Assembly: GCA_020161455.1 (NCBI GenBank)
Contig: JAIUNZ010000004.1
Span: 62,001-126,000 of the forward strand
Origin: Bacteroidota bacterium
GTDB lineage: Bacteria > Bacteroidota > Bacteroidia > Flavobacteriales > Flavobacteriaceae
Length of the DNA stretch: 64,000 bases
Direction: 5' to 3'
Below the pieces are notes generated by a model. That model made no database searches, was not told the origin of the DNA, and saw only the letters and a program-made list of their open reading frames with translations. Both the position numbers and the translations under genes were made by a program. Positions 42,779-51,996 of the stretch are shown one piece after another. Every line of letters starts with the position of its first letter. The stretch's first letter is position 1.

Positions 42779-43729
42779 TTACACTTTTATAGATTGTTTG
42801 TCTTTATACAATGAGAAAATGATACCAATAGCTAATGATAGTGCTATAAAACCTAAAGAAACCCATTCTGGAAATTTGAAGTAATGAATGGCTAACATCT
42901 TAATTCCAACAAAAGTTAGAATAGCTATTAAACTGTATTCTAAATAGCTAAACTTTTCAAGCATATTTGCCAAAAAGAAATACATCGAACGCAAACCAAG
43001 AATGGCAAAGATATTAGAACTAAATACTAAAAATGGATCAGAAGTAATGGCAAGAATTGCAGGAACACTATCCATGGCAAACAATACATCCATTACTTCA
43101 ATAACAATTAAGGCAACAAACAATGGTGTTGCGAAGGTAATTTGTCTTTTCTTAATGAAAAACTTTTGACCATCCATGTGCATTGTCACTGGAATAATTT
43201 TTCGCATACTTCTAAAAATGAATGATTTTTTTGGATTAAATTCTTCTTCTTCACCTTTGAAAAGCATTTTCGCAGCAGTAAAGATTAAAAATGCACCAAA
43301 AACATAGGTCATCCAGCTGAACTTGTTTATTAATAATACACCAAAGTAAATCATCAAACCTCTAAAAGCAATGGCACCAAGAATTCCCCAAAACAATACT
43401 CTATGCTGGTATTTTTGTGGAATTTTAAACGAAGCAAAAATTACAGCAATCACAAATATGTTGTCAACACTTAGGGATAACTCAATTAAATAACCTGTAA
43501 TGTATTTTATGGATGCTAATGAAGGCGATAGTTTTGTGGGGTTTTCTATAAATCCATTTTGATAGACCCAATAAATCACTCCTGAAAAGAGAAATGATAT
43601 TGTAACAAAAATAGCAGTCCATTTTCCTGCTTCTTTTGAAGATATAATATGCGGTGTTTTGTTGAAAACTCCTAAATCTAATGCTAAGAAAAATAAAATT
43701 GCAGCAAGAAATAATATCCAAACTATCAT
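42779..43729 (-). CDS. TerC/Alx-family integral membrane protein
   Basis: 316 residues and about eight or nine membrane segments. It carries the TerC signatures LIELSLSVDNIFVIAVIFAS (residues 82-101, with membrane-embedded acidic residues) and LFVALIVIEVMDVLFAMDSVP followed by AILAITSDPFLVFSSNIFAI. Members move or sense manganese; Alx-type proteins export Mn2+ to avoid toxicity. Length and order are standard. It is a single gene, convergent with the acyltransferase gene 5 bases away. No yybP-ykoY Mn riboswitch is visible in its leader. Mn export is the likely role, tellurite resistance the older label. Confidence 0.88.
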   Translation of the reverse strand: MIVWILFLAAILFFLALDLGVFNKTPHIISSKEAGKWTAIFVTISFLFSGVIYWVYQNGFIENPTKLSPSLASIKYITGYLIELSLSVDNIFVIAVIFASFKIPQKYQHRVLFWGILGAIAFRGLMIYFGVLLINKFSWMTYVFGAFLIFTAAKMLFKGEEEEFNPKKSFIFRSMRKIIPVTMHMDGQKFFIKKRQITFATPLFVALIVIEVMDVLFAMDSVPAILAITSDPFLVFSSNIFAILGLRSMYFFLANMLEKFSYLEYSLIAILTFVGIKMLAIHYFKFPEWVSLGFIALSLAIGIIFSLYKDKQSIKV

Positions 43730-43862
43730 AAAAGGTAATTTTTCTCAAAGATAATAGAAATGTTTATAATTAAAAAAAAACCTTTCAACGATAAAATTTA
43801 ATGTTTTATCAATTTTACCCCTAAAAAAACAAGGTGTATGTATGTTAAATACAAAATATTTA

Positions 43863-43870
43863 TATATTTG
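43863..43870 (+). promoter_or_regulatory. -7 box of glnN
   Basis: TATATTTG, 41 bases before the glnN ATG. No clear -33 partner is visible. Confidence 0.45.
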
Positions 43871-43911
43871 CATTGAAAAATTAGGGTATAACTTAAAAAA
43901 TAGAATATTTT

Positions 43912-46101
43912 ATGGCAACATTACGATTTCAAGCATTACACGATGCCTCTTCTAGAAAACCGGTAAAATTTGAAGAATCAGGAAAAAAATCAGAACTTTT
44001 TGGTTCGAATGTATTTAATGACAAAGCAATGCGTCAGTTTTTAACTTCGGATGCTTATAAAGGTGTAAAAGATGCTATTCTTCACGGTTCTAAAATTGAT
44101 AGAAAATTAGCGGATTATATCGCAATGGGAATGAAAGAATGGGCAATAACTAAAGGTGTGACTCATTATACACATTGGTTTCAGCCATTAACAGGAGCAA
44201 CTGCCGAAAAGCATGATGCTTTTTTTGAAACTTCTTATGACGGTTCAGATCCTGTTGAAAAGTTTGGTGGTGGTCAATTGGTACAACAAGAACCTGATGC
44301 TTCTTCTTTCCCAAATGGCGGAATTAGAAATACGTTTGAAGCTCGTGGATATACCGCTTGGGATCCAACTTCTCCAGCATTTATTTTTGGAACAACACTT
44401 TGTATTCCTACGGTTTTCATTTCTTATACAGGAGAAGCTTTAGATTATAAAACACCATTATTGCGTGCGTTGAATGCAGTGGATGAAGCGGCAACCGATG
44501 TATGTAAATATTTTGATAAAAACGTTAAAAAGGTAACTGCAACTTTAGGTTGGGAGCAAGAGTATTTTCTTGTAGATAGTGCTTTAGCAAATACACGTCC
44601 TGATTTAATTTTGACAGGAAGAACGTTGTTAGGACACACTTCTTCAAAAGGACAACAATTAGACGATCATTATTTTGGTTCCATTCCATCTCGTGCCTTA
44701 TCGTATATGCGTGAATTGGAGGAAGAATGTATGTTATTGGGAATTCCAGTAAAAACTCGTCATAACGAAGTAGCGCCAAACCAATTTGAGTTGGCACCCA
44801 TTTTTGAAGAAACAAACTTAGCAGTTGATCACAATTCATTATTAATGGATGTGATGTCTAAAGTAGCAGAACGTCACGATTTTAAAGTACTTTTCCACGA
44901 AAAACCATTCAAAGGAGTTAATGGTTCTGGAAAGCATAACAATTGGTCTTTGGCTACAGATACTGGTGTAAATTTACTTTCGCCTAGTAAAACACCAATG
45001 AGCAATTTGCAGTTCTTAGCGTTCTTTATCAATACGATAAAAGCGGTTCAAGAATATGAAGAATTACTAAGAGCAGCTATTGCAACAGCAAGTAATGATC
45101 ATAGATTAGGTGCAAATGAAGCACCACCTGCTATTATTTCTGTGTTTATCGGAGAACAATTAACTAAAGTTTTGGCTGAATTAGAAGGAGTTTCAAAAGG
45201 AAAACTTTCTCCTGAGGAAAAAACAGATTTAAAATTGAATGTTGTAGGTAAAATTCCAGATGTAATGTTGGATAATACCGATAGAAATAGAACATCACCA
45301 TTTGCATTTACGGGAAATAAATTTGAATTCCGCGCAGTTGGTTCTACGGCAAACTGTGCTAACGCCATGACAACGTTGAATTCTATTGTGGCTAAGCAAT
45401 TAAAAGATTTCAAGAAAGAAGTTGATGCATTAATTGAGAAAAAGGACCTGAAAAAAGACGAAGCAATTTTCAATGTATTAAGAGAATATATCAAAGAAAC
45501 CAAAAACATTCTTTTTGAAGGTGATGGTTATAGCGATGCTTGGGAAAAAGAAGCTAAGAAAAGAGGTTTGAGCAATCATAAAACTACTCCAGCTGCTTTG
45601 AAAGCTAAAATTTCTAAAAAGGCATTAGATTTATTTGCAGGATTACAAGTAATGAATCATGTGGAAGTTGAAGCACGTTATGAAATTGAATTGGAGGAAT
45701 ACACCAAGAAAATCCAAATTGAAGGAAGGGTTTTAGGCGATATTGCCCGCAATCATATTATTCCAACTGCTATTCGTTATCAAAATACTTTAATTGAAAA
45801 CGTTCGAGGGTTAAAAGAAATTTTTGGAAAAGAATTTGAAAAAATAGCAAAAGAGCAAATTGTTTTAATCAAAGAAATATCTGCACATATTGAAGGAATT
45901 AATACTAATGTAGATGCTATGATTGAAGCTCGTAAAAAAGCTAATGCATTAACCGATGCTCAAAAAATGGCGGAAATGTATTGTGATAAAGTAAAACCAT
46001 ACTTTGAAGTAATCAGAGAACATTGTGATAAACTTGAATTATTGGTTGACGATGAAGTCTGGACAATGACTAAGTATAGAGAGTTGTTGTTTACAAGATA
46101 A
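43912..46101 (+). CDS. glnN: Glutamine synthetase type III
   Basis: A 729-residue GSIII, the large dodecameric form common in Bacteroidota. It makes glutamine from glutamate, ammonia and ATP. Hallmarks: TLGWEQEYFLVD (metal-binding Glu), RHNEVAPNQFELAPIFEETN, FKGVNGSGKHNNWSLATDTG, RLGANEAPPAIISVFIGEQL and DRNRTSPFAFTGNKFEFRAV. The last 180 residues form the long GSIII-specific helical extension. The size is that of the family. It is monocistronic, with a TATATTTG -7 box upstream and a near-perfect palindromic terminator. Confidence 0.96.
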   Translation: MATLRFQALHDASSRKPVKFEESGKKSELFGSNVFNDKAMRQFLTSDAYKGVKDAILHGSKIDRKLADYIAMGMKEWAITKGVTHYTHWFQPLTGATAEKHDAFFETSYDGSDPVEKFGGGQLVQQEPDASSFPNGGIRNTFEARGYTAWDPTSPAFIFGTTLCIPTVFISYTGEALDYKTPLLRALNAVDEAATDVCKYFDKNVKKVTATLGWEQEYFLVDSALANTRPDLILTGRTLLGHTSSKGQQLDDHYFGSIPSRALSYMRELEEECMLLGIPVKTRHNEVAPNQFELAPIFEETNLAVDHNSLLMDVMSKVAERHDFKVLFHEKPFKGVNGSGKHNNWSLATDTGVNLLSPSKTPMSNLQFLAFFINTIKAVQEYEELLRAAIATASNDHRLGANEAPPAIISVFIGEQLTKVLAELEGVSKGKLSPEEKTDLKLNVVGKIPDVMLDNTDRNRTSPFAFTGNKFEFRAVGSTANCANAMTTLNSIVAKQLKDFKKEVDALIEKKDLKKDEAIFNVLREYIKETKNILFEGDGYSDAWEKEAKKRGLSNHKTTPAALKAKISKKALDLFAGLQVMNHVEVEARYEIELEEYTKKIQIEGRVLGDIARNHIIPTAIRYQNTLIENVRGLKEIFGKEFEKIAKEQIVLIKEISAHIEGINTNVDAMIEARKKANALTDAQKMAEMYCDKVKPYFEVIREHCDKLELLVDDEVWTMTKYRELLFTR

Positions 46102-46124
46102 GGTTTATTGAAACTATTATATAA

Positions 46125-46164
46125 AATGCCAGTTGTGAATATTCATAACTGGCATTATTTTTTT
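46125..46164. terminator. Near-perfect palindromic terminator after glnN
   Basis: AATGCCAGTTGTGAAT (46125-46140) pairs with ATTCATAACTGGCATT (46141-46156) over 16 bp with one G-T pair, followed by eight T. It abuts the stop of the convergent gene and can serve both strands. Confidence 0.88.
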
Positions 46165-47285
46165 TATAGTTGAGTAACGGTATAAGATGCAGAACCGTTA
46201 AAGTTTATTGTCAATTCTACTCGGTAATTTTTTGGTGAGGAAGTTGTATTACTTATTGGAATACTAGTGCCATTACTTTCTATGCTACCATCAGCAAGAT
46301 TGTCACCATGAGTTGATCCTTTAGGATCAAGATATAGAAATTCATAGCGATTAGTAGTATTAGCTGAAATGCTTAAATTAAATGAAAATTTATTTGTAGC
46401 TACTGAATAAGTACTATTTGTAAAACTTCCAGTGAGTGAATTAATTAGTTGCGGTGCAAGAGAATTTAATGAAAGCCTAAAATCATTTACTGGATAAGAA
46501 GGGTTGTTAAAATTATTTAAATCAATTAAATAGAACCCATTTGTATCCACTAAAAAATTAGCTCCATTAACTTGAAGATTATTTGATAAATCGACTCCGT
46601 AAACTGGTGAAGATGCATTGTTTGTAGCAAGAAACTTTAAATCTGATCCGGCAGTTATATATTTGTAGCCATATCTGTCCAAATTTCCACCATTATTATA
46701 ATTAGCCATTAATAAAGCTGTTGTTGGATTAAATGTATTGAAAGTGCCATACATGTAGAAATTATTTGGCGAACTTGGTGAAGAACTTCCCGAAGTTGGT
46801 AACGATAATTGTCCCGCATCATTTACAGAAACTACAAAAGGCGTTCCATTTGGCGACACCAGTGTAATTCCTTCACCAGGCGAAGTGATTAAACTATCTG
46901 CGGCTAGTGCATAAGGAACACTCAACAACTGAGTTGTGCCAACGTTTGCAAAAGTTGTTCCGCCAGTAACATCCATTTCAACTTTTAGAAATTTAGAATT
47001 CGTAGCCCAATTAATAGTATTAAAAACACCAGAAACAACTGTTCCTTGCCCAATGATTAAATTGAATAAACCTTGTGCATTGGTGGTTTTCAAATGCGTT
47101 TCGCTGTATAAAGTTGTTCCTGTTACCGAAGCGTCTAAAATTGATAAACGAACTCTAACGTTTGAACTTACAACAGGATTTCCTGCTGTATTCATAGCAA
47201 TTGCTTGATAAGAAATTCCTTGTGGCACTTGACCAAAAGAAAATAAAGTGACTAAAAGTAAACTAAGTGTAATTATTTTTTTCAT
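46164..47285 (-). CDS. Secreted protein, tail-fibre-like N-domain plus SusE-like region
   Basis: 373 residues with a signal peptide (1-18, FSFGQ). Residues 19-130 match a domain frequent in Bacteroidota secreted proteins: PQGISYQAIAMNTAGNPVVS, LYSETHLKTTNAQGLFNLII, LKVEMDVTGG and TQLLSVPYALAA. Residues 165-373 look like the C-terminal carbohydrate-binding-like repeats of SusE/SusF (MYGTFNTFNPTTALLM, ITAGSDLKFLATNNASS, GFYLIDLNN, YRVELTINFNGSASY). It would be surface-exposed. The gene is downstream of a T9SS-tail protein with 79 bases of repeat between. A glycan-binding role is only inferred. Confidence 0.68.
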   Translation of the reverse strand: MKKIITLSLLLVTLFSFGQVPQGISYQAIAMNTAGNPVVSSNVRVRLSILDASVTGTTLYSETHLKTTNAQGLFNLIIGQGTVVSGVFNTINWATNSKFLKVEMDVTGGTTFANVGTTQLLSVPYALAADSLITSPGEGITLVSPNGTPFVVSVNDAGQLSLPTSGSSSPSSPNNFYMYGTFNTFNPTTALLMANYNNGGNLDRYGYKYITAGSDLKFLATNNASSPVYGVDLSNNLQVNGANFLVDTNGFYLIDLNNFNNPSYPVNDFRLSLNSLAPQLINSLTGSFTNSTYSVATNKFSFNLSISANTTNRYEFLYLDPKGSTHGDNLADGSIESNGTSIPISNTTSSPKNYRVELTINFNGSASYTVTQL

Positions 47286-47310
47286 ATTGATGTTTTTTTT
47301 AATTTTTTTG

Positions 47311-47358
47311 CACTTCGACTGCGCTCAGTGTGACAACTTCGACTGCGATAGTGTGATA
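47311..47358. repeat. CTTCGACTGCG tandem intergenic repeat
   Basis: Two units, CACTTCGACTGCGCTCAGTG plus TGACA (47311-47335) and ACTTCGACTGCGATAGTGTG plus ATA (47336-47358). The unit is a widespread dispersed intergenic sequence in Flavobacterium-like genomes, to my knowledge. It fills the gap between two co-oriented genes. Confidence 0.65.
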
Positions 47359-47364
47359 CTATTT

Positions 47365-47820
47365 TTATTTTTTAATAATTTTAAACGAATTAATGTTTTT
47401 ATTTTCAAATTGAATCAAATAAACTCCAGTTTTTAATTCAGATAAATCTAGGGAATTGGAACTTGAAATTAGTTTTTTGGCAACAATTTGTCCAGATAGA
47501 TTTACAATGGAAACTTTTTTATTTTCAAGACTATTTTCAGTTTGAAACGTAATAGAACTCATCGTAGGATTGGGATACACAACAATTTTATCATTCAAAG
47601 CCAATTCTGGAACTTCAAGATTTTGTTGGTTTACTTGTGCCAATATTCCAATAATTCCCGAAGTAGATTGGTTAGCATTTTCAGGAATAACAATTATTTC
47701 ACCAATCGAAACCGTACTGTTTGGTGCTAAAATGCTTCCCGAATTTACAGATTGAATTACCGATTGACAATTGACAGAAAAAGTGGTTGTTAAGAATAAA
47801 AAAAGTAAATTTTTTTTCAT
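47365..47820 (-). CDS. Small protein with T9SS C-terminal sorting domain
   Basis: 151 residues: a signal peptide (1-18, FSVNCQ), about 50 residues of low-complexity beta sequence (SVNSGSILAPNSTVSIGEII), then a complete type A sorting domain with VYPNPTMSSITFQTENSLEN, VSIVNLSGQIVAKKLI and LDLSELKTGVYLIQFENK. It is therefore exported by the type IX system and attached to the surface or released. Very little lies between signal and sorting domain, so the cargo is minimal. It is upstream of the tail-fibre-like gene on the same strand. Confidence 0.82.
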   Translation of the reverse strand: MKKNLLFLFLTTTFSVNCQSVIQSVNSGSILAPNSTVSIGEIIVIPENANQSTSGIIGILAQVNQQNLEVPELALNDKIVVYPNPTMSSITFQTENSLENKKVSIVNLSGQIVAKKLISSSNSLDLSELKTGVYLIQFENKNINSFKIIKK

Positions 47821-47929
47821 GTTTTTTTGATTTTAAAATGCAAATATAAACAACAGTTTTATTAATTTGGTATAAATTTTGACGGTTCTAAAGTAATTTT
47901 TTTCGTAACTTTCAATTTTAAAAAATAGA

Positions 47930-48820
47930 ATGAAATATAGAATTCTTTTTGCGTTACTTTTTATTTCTTTTTGGGGTTATTCTCAACTGCAGTTTACTGT
48001 TTTTTTTGAAACCAATAAATACCAATTAAATGATAGAGAGGATTATAAGCTTCAAAGCTGGATTTCTGAAAACAGAAACAACAAGGTTGTTGCCATTCAT
48101 GGTTTTACCGATGAAGATGGTACCACCAGTTCCAATGATACTTTAGCCCAAAAAAGAGTAAAAGCAATTTTTGAAATTATAAATGGCAAAATGCCAATTA
48201 GAGAGGATTTTAAAACCATAAGCTTTGGTGAAAATTTCAATCAATCCAAGAACAAAGCCGACAATCGAAAGGTGACCATTTATTATATCCTTGAAAAAGA
48301 TTTAGCACGTGAAAATGAAATTCTAGGCATAAAAGAAGCGCCAAAATTAATTGAAGTTGCACCAAAAGCCGAAATCAATTATCCAGACAAAATGGTTTTT
48401 GAAAACCCAAACGGAACAACCTCTGAATTTAAATTGGATGTTGAGTTTATGAAAAAAGTAGGTAATGCTACTGTTGGCGAGAAACTTAAAATAGATAATT
48501 TAGAGTTTATGATTAACACTTTTGCGGTTGTCAATGAATCTCGCGGTAAGCTTTATGAATTGCTTTTAGTATTACAACACAATCCGCAATTAAAAATCGA
48601 AATTCAAGGTCATTTGTGTTGCATGCCAGTTGACAGAACCGATTTATCAACCAAAAGAGCAAAAGCCATTTATAGTTTCTTGGTTGCCAATCAAATTTAC
48701 CCGCCAAGATTATCCTATAAAGGTTTTGGAAGTTCACAACCTATTTTTCCAATTCCAGAAAAAAATGAAGCCGAACGTGCAGCAAACCGTAGAGTAGAAA
48801 TTGTAATTGTTGCCAATTAG
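47930..48820 (+). CDS. Double OmpA-like protein (tandem paralogue 1)
   Basis: 296 residues with a signal peptide (1-18, FWGYS). Two OmpA/MotB-like folds occur. The first (20-120) has VFFETNKYQLNDREDYKLQS, VAIHGFTDEDGT and NRKVTIYYI. The second (185-296) has LKIEIQGHLCCMPVDRTDLS, KRAKAIYSFLVANQIYPPRL and ANRRVEIVIV. Such domains bind peptidoglycan in the periplasm. The usual Asp/Arg binding residues are partly kept in domain 2 (Arg in ANRR). A Cys-Cys pair (230-231) follows the GH of domain 2. It is the first of three tandem paralogues with 1-base spacing. Confidence 0.82.
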   Translation: MKYRILFALLFISFWGYSQLQFTVFFETNKYQLNDREDYKLQSWISENRNNKVVAIHGFTDEDGTTSSNDTLAQKRVKAIFEIINGKMPIREDFKTISFGENFNQSKNKADNRKVTIYYILEKDLARENEILGIKEAPKLIEVAPKAEINYPDKMVFENPNGTTSEFKLDVEFMKKVGNATVGEKLKIDNLEFMINTFAVVNESRGKLYELLLVLQHNPQLKIEIQGHLCCMPVDRTDLSTKRAKAIYSFLVANQIYPPRLSYKGFGSSQPIFPIPEKNEAERAANRRVEIVIVAN

Positions 48821-48821
48821 A

Positions 48822-49664
48822 ATGAAATTATTTTTAGCATATTTATTTTTCGGTGTTACCACTATTGCATTAGGTCAAGAAAAACATTTTGAAGTCTTTT
48901 TTGATTTCAACAAAGATGTACCAACTGAAAATTCTATGGTTTTATTGAACAATTGGATGAAATCCTCAGAAAACATAGAGATAGTAGCCGTTTCTGGCTA
49001 TTGCGATAGTATTGATTCTAATGCTTATAACAAAGAATTGGCCAATAAAAGAATCAAAACTGTTCTTGAAATAATTAGTGGAAATGCCATTCCAATCAAA
49101 CAAGATTTATCTATTTATGTTTTTGGTGAAGAGTTTAGACAATCAAAAACACAAGCTGAAAATCGAAAAGTTATTATCGAATACTTTCAAAAGTTGCAAT
49201 CCAAAAAAGAAGATGAAGCAAGTAATGCACCAATGGAAGCCGTAACAATCGATGCTGAAGATAAAGTGGAAACCGAAAGAATAACATTAGTAGAAAAATT
49301 TGAAAAAGCAAAAGTAGGCGATAGGATTGCGATATATAACATCAACTTCATGTTCAACTCTGAGAATATCGAACTTAAATCAGAACCATTGTTGGAAGAA
49401 TTGTTGTTTATCATGGAGCGAAATCCCAAAATGGTGATTAAAATCCACGGTCATATTTGTTGCAACCCAAATCCATACAATACTAAACTGTCCTATCGCC
49501 GCGCTTTGAAAATATTTAAATATCTGAAAGAAAACGGAATTCAACAAAACCGATTAGCATATAATGGAGTAGGAAGTAACAACCCAATTTATCCCATTCC
49601 AGAAAAAAATGAAAACGAACGAATAGCCAACAGAAGAGTAGAAATTGAAATCGTTAGAAAGTAA
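48822..49664 (+). CDS. Double OmpA-like protein (tandem paralogue 2)
   Basis: 280 residues from the ATG at 48822, one base after the previous stop; an in-frame TTG further up is inside paralogue 1. It has a signal peptide (MKLFLAYLFFGVTTIALGQ) and two OmpA-like folds: HFEVFFDFNKDVPTENSMVL with VAVSGYCDSIDSNAYNKELA, and a second with VIKIHGHICCNPNPYNTKLS, LAYNGVGSNNPIYPIPEKNE and ANRRVEIEIV. The GHxCC motif and the C-terminal NRRVEI block are shared with its neighbours. Probably a periplasmic peptidoglycan-associated protein; function unknown. Confidence 0.82.
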   Translation: MKLFLAYLFFGVTTIALGQEKHFEVFFDFNKDVPTENSMVLLNNWMKSSENIEIVAVSGYCDSIDSNAYNKELANKRIKTVLEIISGNAIPIKQDLSIYVFGEEFRQSKTQAENRKVIIEYFQKLQSKKEDEASNAPMEAVTIDAEDKVETERITLVEKFEKAKVGDRIAIYNINFMFNSENIELKSEPLLEELLFIMERNPKMVIKIHGHICCNPNPYNTKLSYRRALKIFKYLKENGIQQNRLAYNGVGSNNPIYPIPEKNENERIANRRVEIEIVRK

Positions 49665-49665
49665 A

Positions 49666-50436
49666 ATGAAAACAATTGCATTTTTAATACTAGGGTTTTT
49701 TACAAGCATTTGTTTTGCCCAAAAGCAATTCGAAGTATTCTTTGATTTCAATAAAGACTTCCCAAACCAACAATCGATACTTGATTTTAACGGATGGAAA
49801 GCCACTTCAAACATTAATGAAGTAATCCGAATTGAAGGCTATTGCGACAGTGTGGATACCAAAAACTACAACAAAAAACTTGCCGAAAGACGTATCGAAA
49901 GTGTGTTGAAATTATTAAAAAGTAGTTCGGTTGCCATTACTAAAGATATAAAGAAGATTGCCGTTGGAAAAGACTTTGAACAATCGCAAGTGCAAGAAGA
50001 AAACCGAAAAGTAATTATATACTATACCGAACCATCACTCGAAAAGCCCAGATCTGTGCTTTACGAATCCATCAAAAATGCTAAAGTTGGCGAAAGGATA
50101 AAGCTATCAAACATCTATTTCTACAATAATTCTGCTCGAACAGTTTCAAAATCGCAAACTACTTTATACGACTTACTTTGTGTGATGGAAGACAATCCAA
50201 AGTTGAAAATCGAAATTCAAGGACATATTTGTTGTCAAATAGAAACCGATATCAATGATGTTTCCACCGCAAGAGCCAAAGCCATTTATAATTTCTTAAT
50301 CAGAAATAAAATAGACAGAACCCGAATGTCCTACAAAGGATTTGGAACCACAAGACCAATTTACCCTATTCCCGAAAAAAACGAAATCGAAGCCAACGAA
50401 AACCGACGCGTTGAAATAATGATTGTTGAGAATTAG
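49666..50436 (+). CDS. Double OmpA-like protein (tandem paralogue 3)
   Basis: 256 residues from the ATG at 49666. The signal peptide ends FTSICFAQ. The N-terminal fold has QFEVFFDFNKDFPNQQSILD and RIEGYCDSVDTKNYNKKLAE, very close to paralogue 2. The C-terminal fold has LKIEIQGHICCQIETDINDV, RMSYKGFGTTRPIYPIPEKN and ENRRVEIMIV. The linker between the folds is shorter than in the other two. It ends the triplet; no terminator is obvious. The role is inferred as for the other two. Confidence 0.82.
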   Translation: MKTIAFLILGFFTSICFAQKQFEVFFDFNKDFPNQQSILDFNGWKATSNINEVIRIEGYCDSVDTKNYNKKLAERRIESVLKLLKSSSVAITKDIKKIAVGKDFEQSQVQEENRKVIIYYTEPSLEKPRSVLYESIKNAKVGERIKLSNIYFYNNSARTVSKSQTTLYDLLCVMEDNPKLKIEIQGHICCQIETDINDVSTARAKAIYNFLIRNKIDRTRMSYKGFGTTRPIYPIPEKNEIEANENRRVEIMIVEN

Positions 50437-50541
50437 AAGGATAGACAATATACAAATTGATGAATTGTTTAAAATTCTAGCAATCTTAAAGTCTCTCATC
50501 TATCATCTCTTCGTCTATTATCTATAAATCTAAAAAAAAAC

Positions 50542-50579
50542 TATCTTTGCAAAACAACATCTTCCTGTCGGCAGACAGG
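50542..50579 (+). promoter_or_regulatory. -7 box and 5'-UTR hairpin of purM
   Basis: TATCTTTG (50542-50549) is a -7 box. It is followed by the hairpin CCTGTC-GGCA-GACAGG (50564-50579), which resembles the dispersed CCTGCCGGCAGG-type repeat of Bacteroidota. The hairpin lies 16 bases before the purM ATG and may affect translation. Confidence 0.55.
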
Positions 50580-50595
50580 CAACTAACTACTACAA

Positions 50596-51774
50596 ATGAG
50601 TTCTGATAACAGCCAACGTTACAATCTTCGCGGAGTTTCTGCTTCCAAAGAAGACGTTCACAACGCTATAAAAAACATTGATAAAGGTTTATTTCCTAAA
50701 GCTTTTTGCAAAATTGTTCCCGATTATTTAACCAACGACGATGACTATTGTTTGATCATGCACGCCGATGGTGCAGGTACAAAATCGTCTTTGGCATATA
50801 TGTATTGGAAAGAAACGGGTGATATATCCGTTTGGAAAGGCATTGCACAAGATGCGTTGATTATGAATATTGACGATTTATTGTGCGTGGGTGCTACAGA
50901 CAATATCATGCTTTCTTCCACCATTGGCAGAAACAAAAACCTAATTCCAGGCGAAGTACTTTCGGCTATTATTAATGGCACCGAAGAACTGATTGCCGAT
51001 TTGAAAAAGTTTGGTATAACCATTCATTCCACTGGCGGCGAAACGGCTGATGTGGGTGATTTGGTGCGTACCATTATTGTAGATTCTACCGTTACGGCGC
51101 GTATGAAACGCAGCGATGTGATTGACAATGCCAACATTCAAGCAGGCGATGTTATTGTTGGGATGGCTTCTTTTGGGCAAGCTAATTATGAAACCCAATA
51201 CAACGGCGGCATGGGAAGCAACGGTCTAACTTCGGCACGACACGATGTGTTTGCCAAATATCTTGCCGATAAATACCCTGAAAGTTATGATAATTCATTA
51301 CCTACAGACTTAGTTTATTCTGGAAATATTAAACTTACTGATGCAGTGGAAAACGCACCGTTGGATGCTGGAAAATTGGTCTTATCGCCAACGCGAACCT
51401 ATGCGCCAATTATCAAAGCGATTTTAAATAAATACACACCAAATGACATTCACGGCATGGTGCATTGTTCTGGTGGCGCGCAAACTAAAGTGTTGCATTT
51501 TATAGACAACGTACATGTTATCAAAGACAATCTGTTTCCAATTCCACCTTTATTTCAATTGATACAAGCGCAATCTAAAACCGATTGGAAAGAAATGTAC
51601 CAGGTCTTCAACTGTGGTCACCGCATGGAAGTGTATGTGCCACAAGAAATTGCCAACGATATTATCGAAATCTCTAAATCCTTTGGTGTTGATGCTCAAA
51701 TAGTGGGTAGCGTAGCAGCAAACTCAACCAAAAAACTTACCATTAAAAGTGAGTTTGGAGTTTTTGAGTATTAA
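50596..51774 (+). CDS. purM: Phosphoribosylformylglycinamidine cyclo-ligase (AIR synthetase)
   Basis: 392 residues of the PurM fold. The enzyme closes FGAM to AIR in purine synthesis, using ATP. Motifs: HADGAGTKSSLAYMYWKETG (glycine-rich substrate loop), GIAQDALIMNIDDLLCVGAT (metal and ATP), STGGETADVGDLVRTIIVDS, GMASFGQANYETQYNGGMGS and NDIHGMVHCSGGAQTKVLHF. It belongs to the longer Bacteroidota form, some 40 residues larger than E. coli PurM, with an N-terminal RYNLRGVSASKEDVHNAI. It is monocistronic and preceded by a -7 box and a small hairpin. Confidence 0.9.
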   Translation: MSSDNSQRYNLRGVSASKEDVHNAIKNIDKGLFPKAFCKIVPDYLTNDDDYCLIMHADGAGTKSSLAYMYWKETGDISVWKGIAQDALIMNIDDLLCVGATDNIMLSSTIGRNKNLIPGEVLSAIINGTEELIADLKKFGITIHSTGGETADVGDLVRTIIVDSTVTARMKRSDVIDNANIQAGDVIVGMASFGQANYETQYNGGMGSNGLTSARHDVFAKYLADKYPESYDNSLPTDLVYSGNIKLTDAVENAPLDAGKLVLSPTRTYAPIIKAILNKYTPNDIHGMVHCSGGAQTKVLHFIDNVHVIKDNLFPIPPLFQLIQAQSKTDWKEMYQVFNCGHRMEVYVPQEIANDIIEISKSFGVDAQIVGSVAANSTKKLTIKSEFGVFEY

Positions 51775-51996
51775 AGATTTAAAATCTCCATCTTAGGTCT
51801 GAAAAGACAATGTACTAATTAACGATGAGAATTAGAACACGGATAAAATGGATGCTTGGCAACACTGATGGCTACGGATTATTTTAGTGCCGTTTTGATG
51901 AATGTTCTTTTGAATATCTCTCCATATTTTACACTTTTGTTTAAACCTATTTTAGGACAAGACAGGGTATAGTAGAAACTTTATTCCGTTTTATTT
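51775..51996. other. Intergenic, no gene seen
   Basis: AT-rich spacer between purM and the repeat remnant. It includes a GAACACGGATAAAATGGATG stretch of the intergenic low-complexity kind. Weak similarity to copy A (TATAGT...AAACTTT...CC) begins near 51967. Confidence 0.45.

Noticed and set aside
42779-43729. Mn-sensing riboswitch before the TerC gene
   Set aside because: The 5' region (43730-43800) is too short and shows none of the conserved yybP-ykoY core.
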